From NCBI GenBank assembly GCA_017852615.1, contig JAFMKX010000001.1, forward strand, positions 94,130 to 117,237: a DNA stretch of 23,108 nt, written 5' to 3'. The position numbers and the translations under genes were made by a program. The stretch comes from Pontimonas sp. GTDB lineage: Bacteria > Actinomycetota > Actinomycetes > Actinomycetales > Microbacteriaceae. Below are positions 14,027-22,763 of the stretch, piece after piece. The stretch's first letter is position 1. Each line of letters begins with the position of its first letter. The notes beneath the pieces were generated by a model that ran no database searches, was not told the origin of the DNA, and saw nothing but the letters and a program-made list of their open reading frames with translations.

Positions 14027-15010
14027 TTAAAGCCCCTCGAGTTCATCAGGAACGCTATCGAGTGTGTTCGGAACTCCTAAGTCTTCCGCCTTCTTATCCG
14101 CCATCGCCAAGAGACGACGGATGCGACCGGCCACGGCGTCTTTGGTCAGGGGTGGATCAGCATGGTGTCCGAGCTCATCGAGGCTGGCATCGCGGAAACC
14201 CAGGCGCAGATTTCCCGCATAGAGCAGGTGCTCCGGGATGTCCTCGCCGAGAAGCTCCAGGGCTCGCTCGACTCGGGCGCAAGCAGCAACCGCAGCTTGG
14301 GCAGAGCGTCGCAGGTTGGCATCATCAAAATTCACCAGTCGGTTCGCTGTGGCTCGAACTTCGCGCCGCTCGCGCAGCTTTTCCCATTCCGCCACCGCGC
14401 CGGGGGCACCCATGGTGGTCAGAAGTTCACTGATTGCTTCCCCATCGCGCACCATGATGCGATGGGCCATCCGCACTTCGCGCGCCTTAGAAGCGATCCC
14501 AATGCGAGCGCCAATGCCCACCATGGCCATAGCTGCTTCGCCTGTGGGGGCAACGATTTCGATGGCTGCCGAGCGACCGGGTTCGCTAATGGAACCACTG
14601 GCCAAGAACGCCCCGCGCCAAATGGCCGCCAGATCGCCCATCGGTGAGGTGGTCAGCTTGTTGGGCAGACCTCGAACAGGCCGCTTTTTACTATCGAGAA
14701 GCCCTGTCTGACGGGCTAGTGTTTCTCCGCCTTGGCGCACCCGCACGACATACAACGGGTAGGTGCGGTTTCCCGAGGGCTGCATCACGGCGGCATCGGT
14801 CGCCATGCCAAAAATATCCCGAATATCGCGTCGCACACGCTTCGCGGTTTCTAGGTGATCCAGTTCCACTTCGACGGCAATATTGCCGCCGATGACATGT
14901 AATCCCCCCGCGAAACGCAGAATGGTGGAGAGTTCCGCCACTCGCTGGCTAGTCAAATCACTGACCGCGGAGACGAGTTCGTCTTTTACCGCAATGGTCA
15001 ATGAGTGCAT
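14027..15010 (-). CDS. whiA: Sporulation/cell-division regulator WhiA
   Basis: WhiA is a DNA-binding protein conserved in Gram-positive bacteria. In Streptomyces it activates sporulation-division genes with WhiB; in non-sporulating relatives its role is linked to division and chromosome segregation. The 327-residue product starts MHSLTIAVKDELVSAV, has the LAGLIDADG-homing-endonuclease-like N-terminal domain (for example IWRGAFLASGSISEPG) and a C-terminal helix-turn-helix region with ASLDELGHHADPPLTKDAVAG followed by GRIRRLLAMAD. AAGGG precedes the ATG. It lies 13 nt after rapZ, the conserved order uvrC-rapZ-(yvcK)-whiA, but yvcK is missing. Nothing here suggests sporulation. Confidence 0.95.
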   Translation of the reverse strand: MHSLTIAVKDELVSAVSDLTSQRVAELSTILRFAGGLHVIGGNIAVEVELDHLETAKRVRRDIRDIFGMATDAAVMQPSGNRTYPLYVVRVRQGGETLARQTGLLDSKKRPVRGLPNKLTTSPMGDLAAIWRGAFLASGSISEPGRSAAIEIVAPTGEAAMAMVGIGARIGIASKAREVRMAHRIMVRDGEAISELLTTMGAPGAVAEWEKLRERREVRATANRLVNFDDANLRRSAQAAVAACARVERALELLGEDIPEHLLYAGNLRLGFRDASLDELGHHADPPLTKDAVAGRIRRLLAMADKKAEDLGVPNTLDSVPDELEGL

Positions 15011-15023
15011 GTGGACCCTTACC

Positions 15024-15890
15024 CTATTCGCGCCCGAGATCTCGGTGTTTCACCGTGACCTGCAAGTCTTCCCTGGTGCTCAGTTTTTGGGCCAGTTGTT
15101 CGGCCATGGCGACTGAGCGGTGCTTGCCACCGGTACACCCTATCGCAAGGGTTGCATAGGTCTTATTTTCGCTGAGATAGCCCTTAAGCACGGTATCTAA
15201 AGCGGGTTCGAAATGCGTCATGAACTCCTGTGCCAAGGGGTTTCCGGTGACATAGTCCCCCACTGCTGCATCTCGGCCCGTGTGGGCGCGCAACGTCTCT
15301 TCCCAGTAGGGATTGGGGAGAAAACGCATATCCGCGACCATATCGACGTCGGAGGGAAGTCCGTACTTGAAACCAAAACTAATGATCGTGAGTTTGGTGG
15401 CGGTAGCCCCGGGTTCGCTATAAATTCCCGAGATCGCTGTGGAGAGCTGGTGGATATTCAACTCAGAGGTGTCGATTACTAAGTCGCAACGCTCACGAAT
15501 TTCTTGCATCAGAGCGCGTTCTCTCTCGATCCCATCGAGCAGCGTTCCATCTTCCTGGAGGGGATGGGGGCGCCTCACCTGCTCAAATCGACGAACGAGC
15601 ACGTCATTAGTGGAATCGAGAAACACCACCTGAACGTTGCTTTCTTGGGACAGCGCGACGATGACATCGGTGGCATCAGAAAAGAGGGACCCACCTCGGA
15701 CATCCATCACGGCTGCCAGTCTGGGCATGCCATTGTCAGGATCTTCTGCCAAGTCAACCAGGGGGCGCAGCATCTGAGGCGGAAGGTTGTCCACCACATA
15801 CCAGTCGTGGTCTTCCAGAGCATTAGCCGCGGTGGAGCGACCCGCTCCCGACATCCCTGTGACGATAAGGATTCTGGTCTCTGTGTTCAC
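15024..15890 (-). CDS. rapZ: RNase adapter/nucleotide-binding protein RapZ (YvcJ family)
   Basis: RapZ/YvcJ proteins bind nucleotides. E. coli RapZ tunes amino-sugar synthesis by delivering small RNAs to RNase E; the actinobacterial role is not clearly known. The 288-residue product has an N-terminal P-loop, VTGMSGAGRSTAANALED, then VVDNLPPQML and DVRGGSLF, and a C-terminal domain with SFGFKYGLPSDVDMVADMRF, LPNPYWEETLRAHTGRD and AIGCTGGKHRSV. The start is GTG, 10 nt after the uvrC stop, with only a weak GAAAG site, so it is probably coupled to uvrC. whiA follows after 13 nt. Confidence 0.95.
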   Translation of the reverse strand: MNTETRILIVTGMSGAGRSTAANALEDHDWYVVDNLPPQMLRPLVDLAEDPDNGMPRLAAVMDVRGGSLFSDATDVIVALSQESNVQVVFLDSTNDVLVRRFEQVRRPHPLQEDGTLLDGIERERALMQEIRERCDLVIDTSELNIHQLSTAISGIYSEPGATATKLTIISFGFKYGLPSDVDMVADMRFLPNPYWEETLRAHTGRDAAVGDYVTGNPLAQEFMTHFEPALDTVLKGYLSENKTYATLAIGCTGGKHRSVAMAEQLAQKLSTREDLQVTVKHRDLGRE

Positions 15891-15900
15891 CGCGCGGCTT

Positions 15901-17799
15901 TCATTGTTGAGGGGACGCTGTGCCCATAGTAACGGGTGGGCTCGCTGGTGCCTGGAGAGACTCGTAGATCGTGGTCGCCATAATTTTTCCTACGCCAGGA
16001 ACAGCCACCAAGTCTTCCAAGCTCGCCGCCTTCACCTTCGCCACCGACCCGAAATGCTTCAGCAGACGTGACGCTGAGGACTTTCCTACACCGGGAATGT
16101 CGAGAAGCTCGCTGCGCAGAGTTCGTTTTCGCGTGCTGCGCTGATAGGTGATGGCCACTCTGTGGGCTTCATCTCGAGCGCGCTGGAGCAGAAAGAGAGC
16201 TTCGCTATTTCGCGGCAGGATCACCGGGAATGATTCGTGGGGGCGCCAGACTTCCTCAAGCTTTTTCGCCAATCCACACACCGGAATGTCCACGCCACAT
16301 TCCCTCAACGCTCGGTGGGCAGCGTTGACCTGGGGCAACCCGCCATCGACGACAATCAAACCGGGAGGGTAGGAGAAGCCTCGCGCCGATTCTGAAGTGT
16401 CTGAGTCAGCCAAAAGCCTCTGGACCCGTCGAGCAATCACCTGGTAAATCGCTTCGGTGTCATCGCGCACATCAACCATGGCGAATCGCCGGTAATGCTC
16501 CCGTCTTGGCAGGCCGTCTTCAAACACCACCATGGAGGCCACCGGGTTGTCTCCCCCCAGGTGAGACACGTCGAAGCACTCCATGCGAAGAGGAGCTTCC
16601 TCGAGCCCCAGAGCGGTCTGAATTTCCCCCAACGCGCGCGAGCGAGCCGAGGGGTCACTCGTGCGCTGCGAAAGATAGCTGGTGAGAGTTTGGCTCGCGT
16701 TAAGACCCACCGTTTGCGCGAGTTCGGCGAGCTCCCCACGTTTAGCGGTGCGGATCTTCACCAATCCCTTGTCCCCTGCTTCGTGGCGCACATCACTGAG
16801 TTGTTTCTCCCACACACCGGGTAGGGCCGGAAGCTCGGGAACAACGACCAACCGCGCGGGTGGACCGTCCTCAAACCCATCGCGAAGGAGCATTTCGACC
16901 AGGCTGATGCCCTCGTTATCCTCGGGAGTGTCAACGACGAATCCTTTAGCCGAGCGGATTCGACCACCACGGACCCGAAAGACGTGCGCAGCCGCAACCA
17001 GGGTGTCGCTTGCGAGACCGAAAATATCGGCATCAATATCGTCCGAGACGACCATGGTGTTCTTCATCAAAATCGTGTTGATGGCCTCTATTCGGTCACG
17101 AATACGACCTGCACGTTCAAACTCTAAAGCCTGGGCAGCAGCCTCCATGGACGAGGTCAACTCTGCTGCCACCTGGTCGTCGTGCCCCGACATAAAGGCG
17201 GCAAGTGAGACGGCGAGAGCTTTGTGCTCCTGCGGAGTCACCCTCTCAACACAGGGCGCGGCACACTTGCCGATATCCCCTAGAAGGCAGGGTCGCTGGG
17301 CGCGTTGTGCCTTCGCATACGCACTCGAGGAACACGAACGAACGGGGAATGCCTTCAATATCGTCGATAACGTGTCCCGTAGTGCTCCGGCGTTGGGAAA
17401 GGGACCAAAGTAGCGTGCACCCTTGATGCCTTTGCGCCTAGCCAGGAAAACCCGTGGGACGTCCTCAGCCAGGGTCAACACCAAATACGGGTAGGCCTTG
17501 TCATCGCGGAAACGGATATTGAACTCTGGCTGGAACTCCTTGATCCAGGAGTATTCCAACTGCAACGCCTGGCGCTCGGTCGGAACGACCGTCCAATCCA
17601 CCGAGGCTGCATGGCCGATCATTCTGCGGGTGCGCTCGTGTAACGCCTCAGGTTTCTGGAAGTAGCTCGTCAACCGGGAGCGAAGCGCTTTGGCCTTTCC
17701 GACATAGATGACCCGCCCGCGAGCATCGAGAAAACGATAAACACCCGGTTGGGAGGGAATATCGGCGGTGCGAGGCTGCCAGGGATGACGCTGGGGCAT
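15901..17799 (-). CDS. uvrC: Excinuclease ABC subunit C
   Basis: UvrC makes both incisions around a DNA lesion in nucleotide excision repair. The 632-residue product has the full domain order: a GIY-YIG nuclease (GVYRFLDARGRVIYVGKAKA, 19-38); a cysteine-rich region with Cys156, 171, 179 and 183, the set that holds a [4Fe-4S] cluster in E. coli; a UVR motif (EFERAGRIRDRIEAI) that binds UvrB; the RNase H-like second nuclease (MECFDVSHLGGDNPVASMVV, IVVDGGLPQVNAA); and two helix-hairpin-helix motifs (LDIPGVGKSSASRLL, AVPGVGKIMATTI). The ATG is 6 nt after the uvrA stop. All domains appear intact. Confidence 0.96.
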   Translation of the reverse strand: MPQRHPWQPRTADIPSQPGVYRFLDARGRVIYVGKAKALRSRLTSYFQKPEALHERTRRMIGHAASVDWTVVPTERQALQLEYSWIKEFQPEFNIRFRDDKAYPYLVLTLAEDVPRVFLARRKGIKGARYFGPFPNAGALRDTLSTILKAFPVRSCSSSAYAKAQRAQRPCLLGDIGKCAAPCVERVTPQEHKALAVSLAAFMSGHDDQVAAELTSSMEAAAQALEFERAGRIRDRIEAINTILMKNTMVVSDDIDADIFGLASDTLVAAAHVFRVRGGRIRSAKGFVVDTPEDNEGISLVEMLLRDGFEDGPPARLVVVPELPALPGVWEKQLSDVRHEAGDKGLVKIRTAKRGELAELAQTVGLNASQTLTSYLSQRTSDPSARSRALGEIQTALGLEEAPLRMECFDVSHLGGDNPVASMVVFEDGLPRREHYRRFAMVDVRDDTEAIYQVIARRVQRLLADSDTSESARGFSYPPGLIVVDGGLPQVNAAHRALRECGVDIPVCGLAKKLEEVWRPHESFPVILPRNSEALFLLQRARDEAHRVAITYQRSTRKRTLRSELLDIPGVGKSSASRLLKHFGSVAKVKAASLEDLVAVPGVGKIMATTIYESLQAPASPPVTMGTASPQQ

Positions 17800-17805
17800 A
17801 GGAAG

Positions 17806-20658
17806 CTACCCCATAACCTCAGCGAGGAAGGCCCCGGTATGAGAAGCCTTGTTCTTCGAAATCTTCTCTGGTGTTCCCTGCGCGACGACCAGGCCTCCTC
17901 CGGCACCACCTTCTGGGCCCAGGTCAATAACCCAATCCGCTGAGGAGATCACATCGAGGTTGTGCTCGATCACCACGACGGTGTTGCCCTTATCCGCAAG
18001 CCCCTGGAGCACGTCTAGCAATTTCTTGACATCGTGGAAGTGCAGGCCCGTCGTGGGTTCATCGAGCACGTAAATGGTGCGCCCCGTGGAGCGTTTCTGC
18101 AACTCAGTGGCGAGCTTGACGCGTTGCGCCTCGCCCCCGGAAAGGGTCGTAGCGGCTTGGCCTAGCCGGACGTAGCCAAGTCCAACGTCCACCAGCGTCT
18201 GGAGGTATCGGTGGATGGAGGAAATGGCTTCAAAGAACTCCGCCGCCTGGTCGATCGGCATATCCAGGACATCGGCAATCGTTTTGCCCTTGTAATGGAC
18301 CTGGAGGGTTTCTCGGTTATAGCGGGCGCCATGACAGACTTCGCAATCGACGTAGACGTCGGGGAGGAAGTTCATCTCGATAGTGATCGTTCCATCACCG
18401 GAACAGTTCTCACACCGGCCACCCTTGACGTTGAAGCTAAATCGCCCCGGCTGGTATCCCCGCATTTTCGCTTCGGGAGTGTCGGAAAACAGGGTTCTGA
18501 TTTTGTCGAAGACTCCTGTGTACGTCGCAGGATTACTGCGGGGGGTTCTGCCGATGGGTGCTTGGTCGACGTGGACAATCTTGTCGAGATGCTCGACACC
18601 TTTGATGCGGGTATGAAGCCCGGGAACATGGCGTGCCCCATTGAGGGTGTTAGCCAGCGAGCGATAGAGGATGTCATTGACCAGGGAGGATTTACCTGAA
18701 CCACTCACGCCCGTCACCGCCACGAAAACACCCAGGGGAATATCGACGTCTATGTCGTGGAGATTATTTGCCTTGGCACCTTCGATACGAAGCTGTCGGG
18801 CTGTGTCCACGGTCCGTCGAGGTCGCTCGGTCACGACCTTCTCAGTGCGGTTCAAATAGCCGGCTGTGATCGAGCGCTTTTCTTTCAACAGGGAGGCGAC
18901 ACTGCCCGAGTGCACCACTTCCCCGCCATATTCGCCAGCGCCGGGACCAATATCGACGATCCAATCGGAGGTGTGGATGGTTTCTTCGTCATGCTCCACA
19001 ACGATGAGAGTGTTGCCAAGGTCACGCAGCTTGATCAGGGTTTCGATAAGTCGGCGATTGTCTCGTTGGTGAAGTCCAATGCTTGGCTCATCGAGGACAT
19101 AGAGCACACCGGTGAGACCAGAACCAATTTGTGTCGCTAAGCGAATGCGCTGAGCCTCTCCCCCGGAGAGAGAGCCCGCGGAACGGGACAGGCTGAGGTA
19201 GTTCAGGCCGACTTCCAACAAGAACTCCAAACGAGCGGAGATTTCTCGAAGAATCGGGGCAGCAATCGCTTCATCCCGGGAAGACAGGGTGAGTGAGGTC
19301 ATGAAGGCATGGGCCTGCGCGAGGCTCATGTCCGCAACATCGGAAATCGAATGATCGGCGACGAGAACAGCCAAAATTTCGGGTTTCAACCGCTTACCGG
19401 CGCACGCGACACAGCGGGTTTCGCGGAGGTAGTCAGCGAAGCGCTGTTTGCTCCATTCGCTATCCGTTTCGTGATACTTGCGCTCGATATAGGGAATGAC
19501 TCCCTCAAAACCGCTGGAGTACTTCACATCTCGACCGAATCGGTTGCGATATTTGACCGTCAGCTCAAAGTTGTTGCCCTCCAGGACGGCTGCCTGAATG
19601 TCCGCGGATAACTCTTCCCACGGTGTATCCAGAGAAAAGTCGAGTTCCTCCGCAAGGCTTGTGAGCAGATTCCGGAAATAGCCATAGAGGCCCTTGCCAC
19701 CCTGCGTCCACGGCCGGATGGCACCCGCGGCGATACTGAGCTGGTGATCGCCAATCACCATGTTGGGATCTACCGACATGGTGAATCCCAGACCCGAACA
19801 CTCGGGACACGCACCAAAGGGGGAATTAAAGGAAAACGTTCGGGGTTCGATTTCAGTCAGGGAGACGGTGCAGCCGGTCGGACAACTGAGTTTTTCGCTA
19901 AAGGTTTGGTACTCGTCGTCATCCACGGAGTGAACGCTCACCGTGCCATCGGAAAGTTTCAGGGCCGTCTCCAGAGAGTCTGTCAGTCGACCCAGGACGT
20001 CTGGTCCCATCACCAGGCGGTCCACAACCACCTCGATGTCATGCTTTTTAGTTTTGGCCAGCGCGGGAGCATCGCTGAGGGTCACGATTTCCCCGTCGAT
20101 GCGGGCTCGGGCATAGCCCTGGGAATTGAGACTTCTCAAGAGGTCAACGAACTCACCTTTACGACCCGCCACGACCGGGGCGAGGACTTGAAAGCGCCAC
20201 CCCTCCGAGTTCTTCATAATGGTGTCGGCAATGGTTTGAACGCTTTGGCGTTGAATCGGCTTTCCACACACGACACAGTGAGGAACACCAGTTCGCGCCC
20301 ATAGCAACCGTAGGTAGTCATAAATCTCGGTAATGGTCCCCACGGTGGAACGGGGGTTACGGTTGGTGGATTTTTGGTCAATGGACACAGCGGGACTTAG
20401 TCCCTCGATCACGTCGACGTCCGGGCGATCTACCTGGCCCAGGAACTGGCGGGCATAGGCCGAGAGAGATTCGACGTAACGTCGCTGACCTTCGGCGAAT
20501 ATCGTGTCAAAAGCTAAAGACGACTTGCCTGACCCAGATAAGCCGGTGAACACCACCAAAGAATCCCGAGGAATCGTAACGTCAACGTTCTTGAGGTTGT
20601 GAACACGCGCACCCTTGACATGTAACACCGAATCACCGGTGGGAGTCTCAATAGGCAC
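17806..20658 (-). CDS. uvrA: Excinuclease ABC subunit A
   Basis: UvrA is the damage-recognition ATPase that loads UvrB on DNA. The 950-residue product has two ABC-type halves. The first has Walker A GLSGSGKS (39-46), signature LSGGEAQRIRLA (from 497) and Walker B LYVLDEPS. The second has GVSGSGKS (649-656), LSGGEAQRVKLA (from 839) and IYVLDEPTTGLH. The first zinc site appears as Cys259, 263, 284 and 287, the second as Cys749, 752, 772 and 775. The start is a GTG (PIETPTGD...); GGAG lies only 3 nt before it, too close for a normal ribosome-binding site, which suits the nearby candidate leaderless promoter. A GTG at codon 11 is an alternative start. Confidence 0.96.
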   Translation of the reverse strand: MPIETPTGDSVLHVKGARVHNLKNVDVTIPRDSLVVFTGLSGSGKSSLAFDTIFAEGQRRYVESLSAYARQFLGQVDRPDVDVIEGLSPAVSIDQKSTNRNPRSTVGTITEIYDYLRLLWARTGVPHCVVCGKPIQRQSVQTIADTIMKNSEGWRFQVLAPVVAGRKGEFVDLLRSLNSQGYARARIDGEIVTLSDAPALAKTKKHDIEVVVDRLVMGPDVLGRLTDSLETALKLSDGTVSVHSVDDDEYQTFSEKLSCPTGCTVSLTEIEPRTFSFNSPFGACPECSGLGFTMSVDPNMVIGDHQLSIAAGAIRPWTQGGKGLYGYFRNLLTSLAEELDFSLDTPWEELSADIQAAVLEGNNFELTVKYRNRFGRDVKYSSGFEGVIPYIERKYHETDSEWSKQRFADYLRETRCVACAGKRLKPEILAVLVADHSISDVADMSLAQAHAFMTSLTLSSRDEAIAAPILREISARLEFLLEVGLNYLSLSRSAGSLSGGEAQRIRLATQIGSGLTGVLYVLDEPSIGLHQRDNRRLIETLIKLRDLGNTLIVVEHDEETIHTSDWIVDIGPGAGEYGGEVVHSGSVASLLKEKRSITAGYLNRTEKVVTERPRRTVDTARQLRIEGAKANNLHDIDVDIPLGVFVAVTGVSGSGKSSLVNDILYRSLANTLNGARHVPGLHTRIKGVEHLDKIVHVDQAPIGRTPRSNPATYTGVFDKIRTLFSDTPEAKMRGYQPGRFSFNVKGGRCENCSGDGTITIEMNFLPDVYVDCEVCHGARYNRETLQVHYKGKTIADVLDMPIDQAAEFFEAISSIHRYLQTLVDVGLGYVRLGQAATTLSGGEAQRVKLATELQKRSTGRTIYVLDEPTTGLHFHDVKKLLDVLQGLADKGNTVVVIEHNLDVISSADWVIDLGPEGGAGGGLVVAQGTPEKISKNKASHTGAFLAEVMG

Positions 20659-20665
20659 GAGCTCC

Positions 20666-20671
20666 AGTGTA
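20666..20671 (-). promoter_or_regulatory. Putative -10 element giving a leaderless uvrA transcript
   Basis: TACACT on the minus strand ends 7 nt before the uvrA GTG, so transcription would start at or next to the start codon. The gap between uvrB and uvrA is 47 nt. No consensus -35 and no LexA-type GAAC-N4-GTTC box were seen in it. Confidence 0.35.
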
Positions 20672-20705
20672 GGCAGTGATGTCTGAGCGCAGGCCCAGGA
20701 CGCCC

Positions 20706-22754
20706 CTACGCCGTGGCGTTACTCATTTCCCGAAGCTCACGTTTCAGTTCGTGCACTTCATCGCGTAGTTTCGCGGCCAATTCAAACTTGAGTTCGCCTG
20801 AGGCCTGCATCATTTGCTCGGTGATGGTGGCAATCAGGCTCGTTAGCTCTTCTTTCCCACCCCGAAGAGCCGGACGAACAAAGCCCTCCCCGGCACTGGG
20901 CGAAACTCCGGCAAGCAAAGCCTCCGAATCGGCTTTTTCCCGAGCAAGGACCGCGGTAATGTCGGCAATCTTTTTGCGCAGAGGTGTGGGACTGATGCCG
21001 TGTTCGGTGTTGTACGCCACCTGGCGCTCCCGGCGCCGGTCGGTTTCGGCAATCGCGTGGGCCATCGATTTGGTCACGCGGGAGGCATACATGTGCACTT
21101 CCCCCGAGACGTTACGCGCGGCTCGCCCGATGGTTTGAATCAACGAGGTACTTGAGCGCAAAAAGCCCTCTTTATCGGCATCCAAAATCGCCACCAGGGA
21201 CACCTCGGGCAAGTCCAGACCTTCTCGCAGCAGATTAATTCCCACCAGGACATCAAAGACTCCGGCTCGAAGCTCCGTGAGAAGTTCGACCCGTCGCAGT
21301 GTGTCGACGTCTGAATGCAAATAGCGGACTTTCACACCGGCATCATCGAGGTAATCGGTGAGATCCTCGGACATCTTCTTGGTCAAGGTGGTCACCAAGA
21401 CGCGCTCTTTGCGCTCAACCCGAAGCCGGATCTCTTCGAGTAAGTCATCGATTTGACCCTCGACGGGCTTCAGGACAATTTTGGGGTCCACCAGTCCGGT
21501 AGGCCGGATAATCTGCTCCACCACACCATCGGCCATACCGAGCTCGTAGGGGCCAGGGGTAGCCGAGAGATAGAGTTTCTGGCCCGACCTCTCGAGGAAC
21601 TCATCAAACCTCAGAGGCCGGTTGTCCATGGCGCTGGGTAAACGGAAACCGTGTTCGACCAGGGTTCTCTTGCGAGACGCATCGCCCTCATACATCCCGC
21701 CAATTTGGGGAACCGTGACGTGGGATTCGTCAATGACAGTGAGGAAGTCCTCGGGGAAGTAATCCAGGAGACAGCTGGGAGCCTCACCGGGTTCCCGACC
21801 ATCGATGTGGCGCGAATAGTTTTCAATACCAGAGCAGAAGCCCAGCTGCTCCATCATTTCGATGTCATAACTGGTGCGCATCCGGATGCGTTGGGCCTCC
21901 AGAAGCTTGTTGGCCTTTTCTAGCTCCGACCCGCGTTGCTCGAGCTCCAGGCGAATAGCCCCCACCGCTCGTTTCATCACCTCGGGCGACGCTGCATAGT
22001 GCGTGGCGGGAAAGACACTGAGAGTCTCTTCCTGGCTGAGGGTTTCCCCGGTGAGTGGATGCAGGGTACTCAGTGATTCAATTTCGTCGCCAAACATCGA
22101 AATGCGCAGCGCGAGTTCCTCATAGACGGGAATAATCTCGATGGTGTCCCCGCGCACTCGGAAGGTTCCGCGCTCAAAGGCCACGTCGTTTCGCTCGTAC
22201 TGCATCTGGACGAAAGCGTGAATCAACGCTTCACGAGAAATCTTCTGTCCGACCTGAAGCGCAATCATCGCCTCGAAATAATCCTCAGGCGCTCCCAAAC
22301 CATAAATGCAGGACACTGTCGAGACCACAACAACATCACGCCTACTCAGCAGTGAGTTCGTGGTGGAGTGACGGAGTCTCTCCACCTCAGCATTGACCGA
22401 GCTGTCTTTTTCGATGAACGTATCGGTTTGGGGAACATACGCCTCTGGTTGGTAGTAGTCGTAATAGGACACAAAATATTCCACCGCGTTGTGGGGCAAC
22501 ATCTCTCGCAACTCCGTGGCCAACTGGGCGGCGAGGGTCTTGTTGTGGGCGAGGACCAGTGCGGGTCGCTGAAGTCGCTCAATCAGCCAGGCCGTCGTCG
22601 CGGATTTTCCCGTGCCGGTTGCTCCCAACAACACCACATCAGATTCACCGGCCCTGATGCGCGATTCGAGCTGATCCAGAGCCTTGGGCTGATCGCCGCT
22701 GGGGGTGTACTCACTCACCACCTCGAAGGGCCGAAAAGCGCGAGTAGCGTCCAT
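20706..22754 (-). CDS. uvrB: Excinuclease ABC subunit B
   Basis: UvrB is the helicase-like subunit that verifies damage and recruits UvrC. The 682-residue product has Walker A GATGTGKS (44-51), the damage-probing beta-hairpin YYDYYQPEAYVPQTDTFIEK (97-116), the DESH box (342-345), LYLSATPGPYE, helicase motifs GINLLREGLDLPEVS and QTIGRAARN, and a C-terminal UVR motif (FELAAKLRDEVHELKREL) that binds UvrC. The ATG is 9 nt after the coaE stop with only a weak ribosome-binding site, suggesting coupled translation. Order coaE-uvrB-uvrA-uvrC places the whole UvrABC system together, where many bacteria scatter it. Confidence 0.97.
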   Translation of the reverse strand: MDATRAFRPFEVVSEYTPSGDQPKALDQLESRIRAGESDVVLLGATGTGKSATTAWLIERLQRPALVLAHNKTLAAQLATELREMLPHNAVEYFVSYYDYYQPEAYVPQTDTFIEKDSSVNAEVERLRHSTTNSLLSRRDVVVVSTVSCIYGLGAPEDYFEAMIALQVGQKISREALIHAFVQMQYERNDVAFERGTFRVRGDTIEIIPVYEELALRISMFGDEIESLSTLHPLTGETLSQEETLSVFPATHYAASPEVMKRAVGAIRLELEQRGSELEKANKLLEAQRIRMRTSYDIEMMEQLGFCSGIENYSRHIDGREPGEAPSCLLDYFPEDFLTVIDESHVTVPQIGGMYEGDASRKRTLVEHGFRLPSAMDNRPLRFDEFLERSGQKLYLSATPGPYELGMADGVVEQIIRPTGLVDPKIVLKPVEGQIDDLLEEIRLRVERKERVLVTTLTKKMSEDLTDYLDDAGVKVRYLHSDVDTLRRVELLTELRAGVFDVLVGINLLREGLDLPEVSLVAILDADKEGFLRSSTSLIQTIGRAARNVSGEVHMYASRVTKSMAHAIAETDRRRERQVAYNTEHGISPTPLRKKIADITAVLAREKADSEALLAGVSPSAGEGFVRPALRGGKEELTSLIATITEQMMQASGELKFELAAKLRDEVHELKRELREMSNATA

Positions 22755-22763
22755 GAAGCTAGC

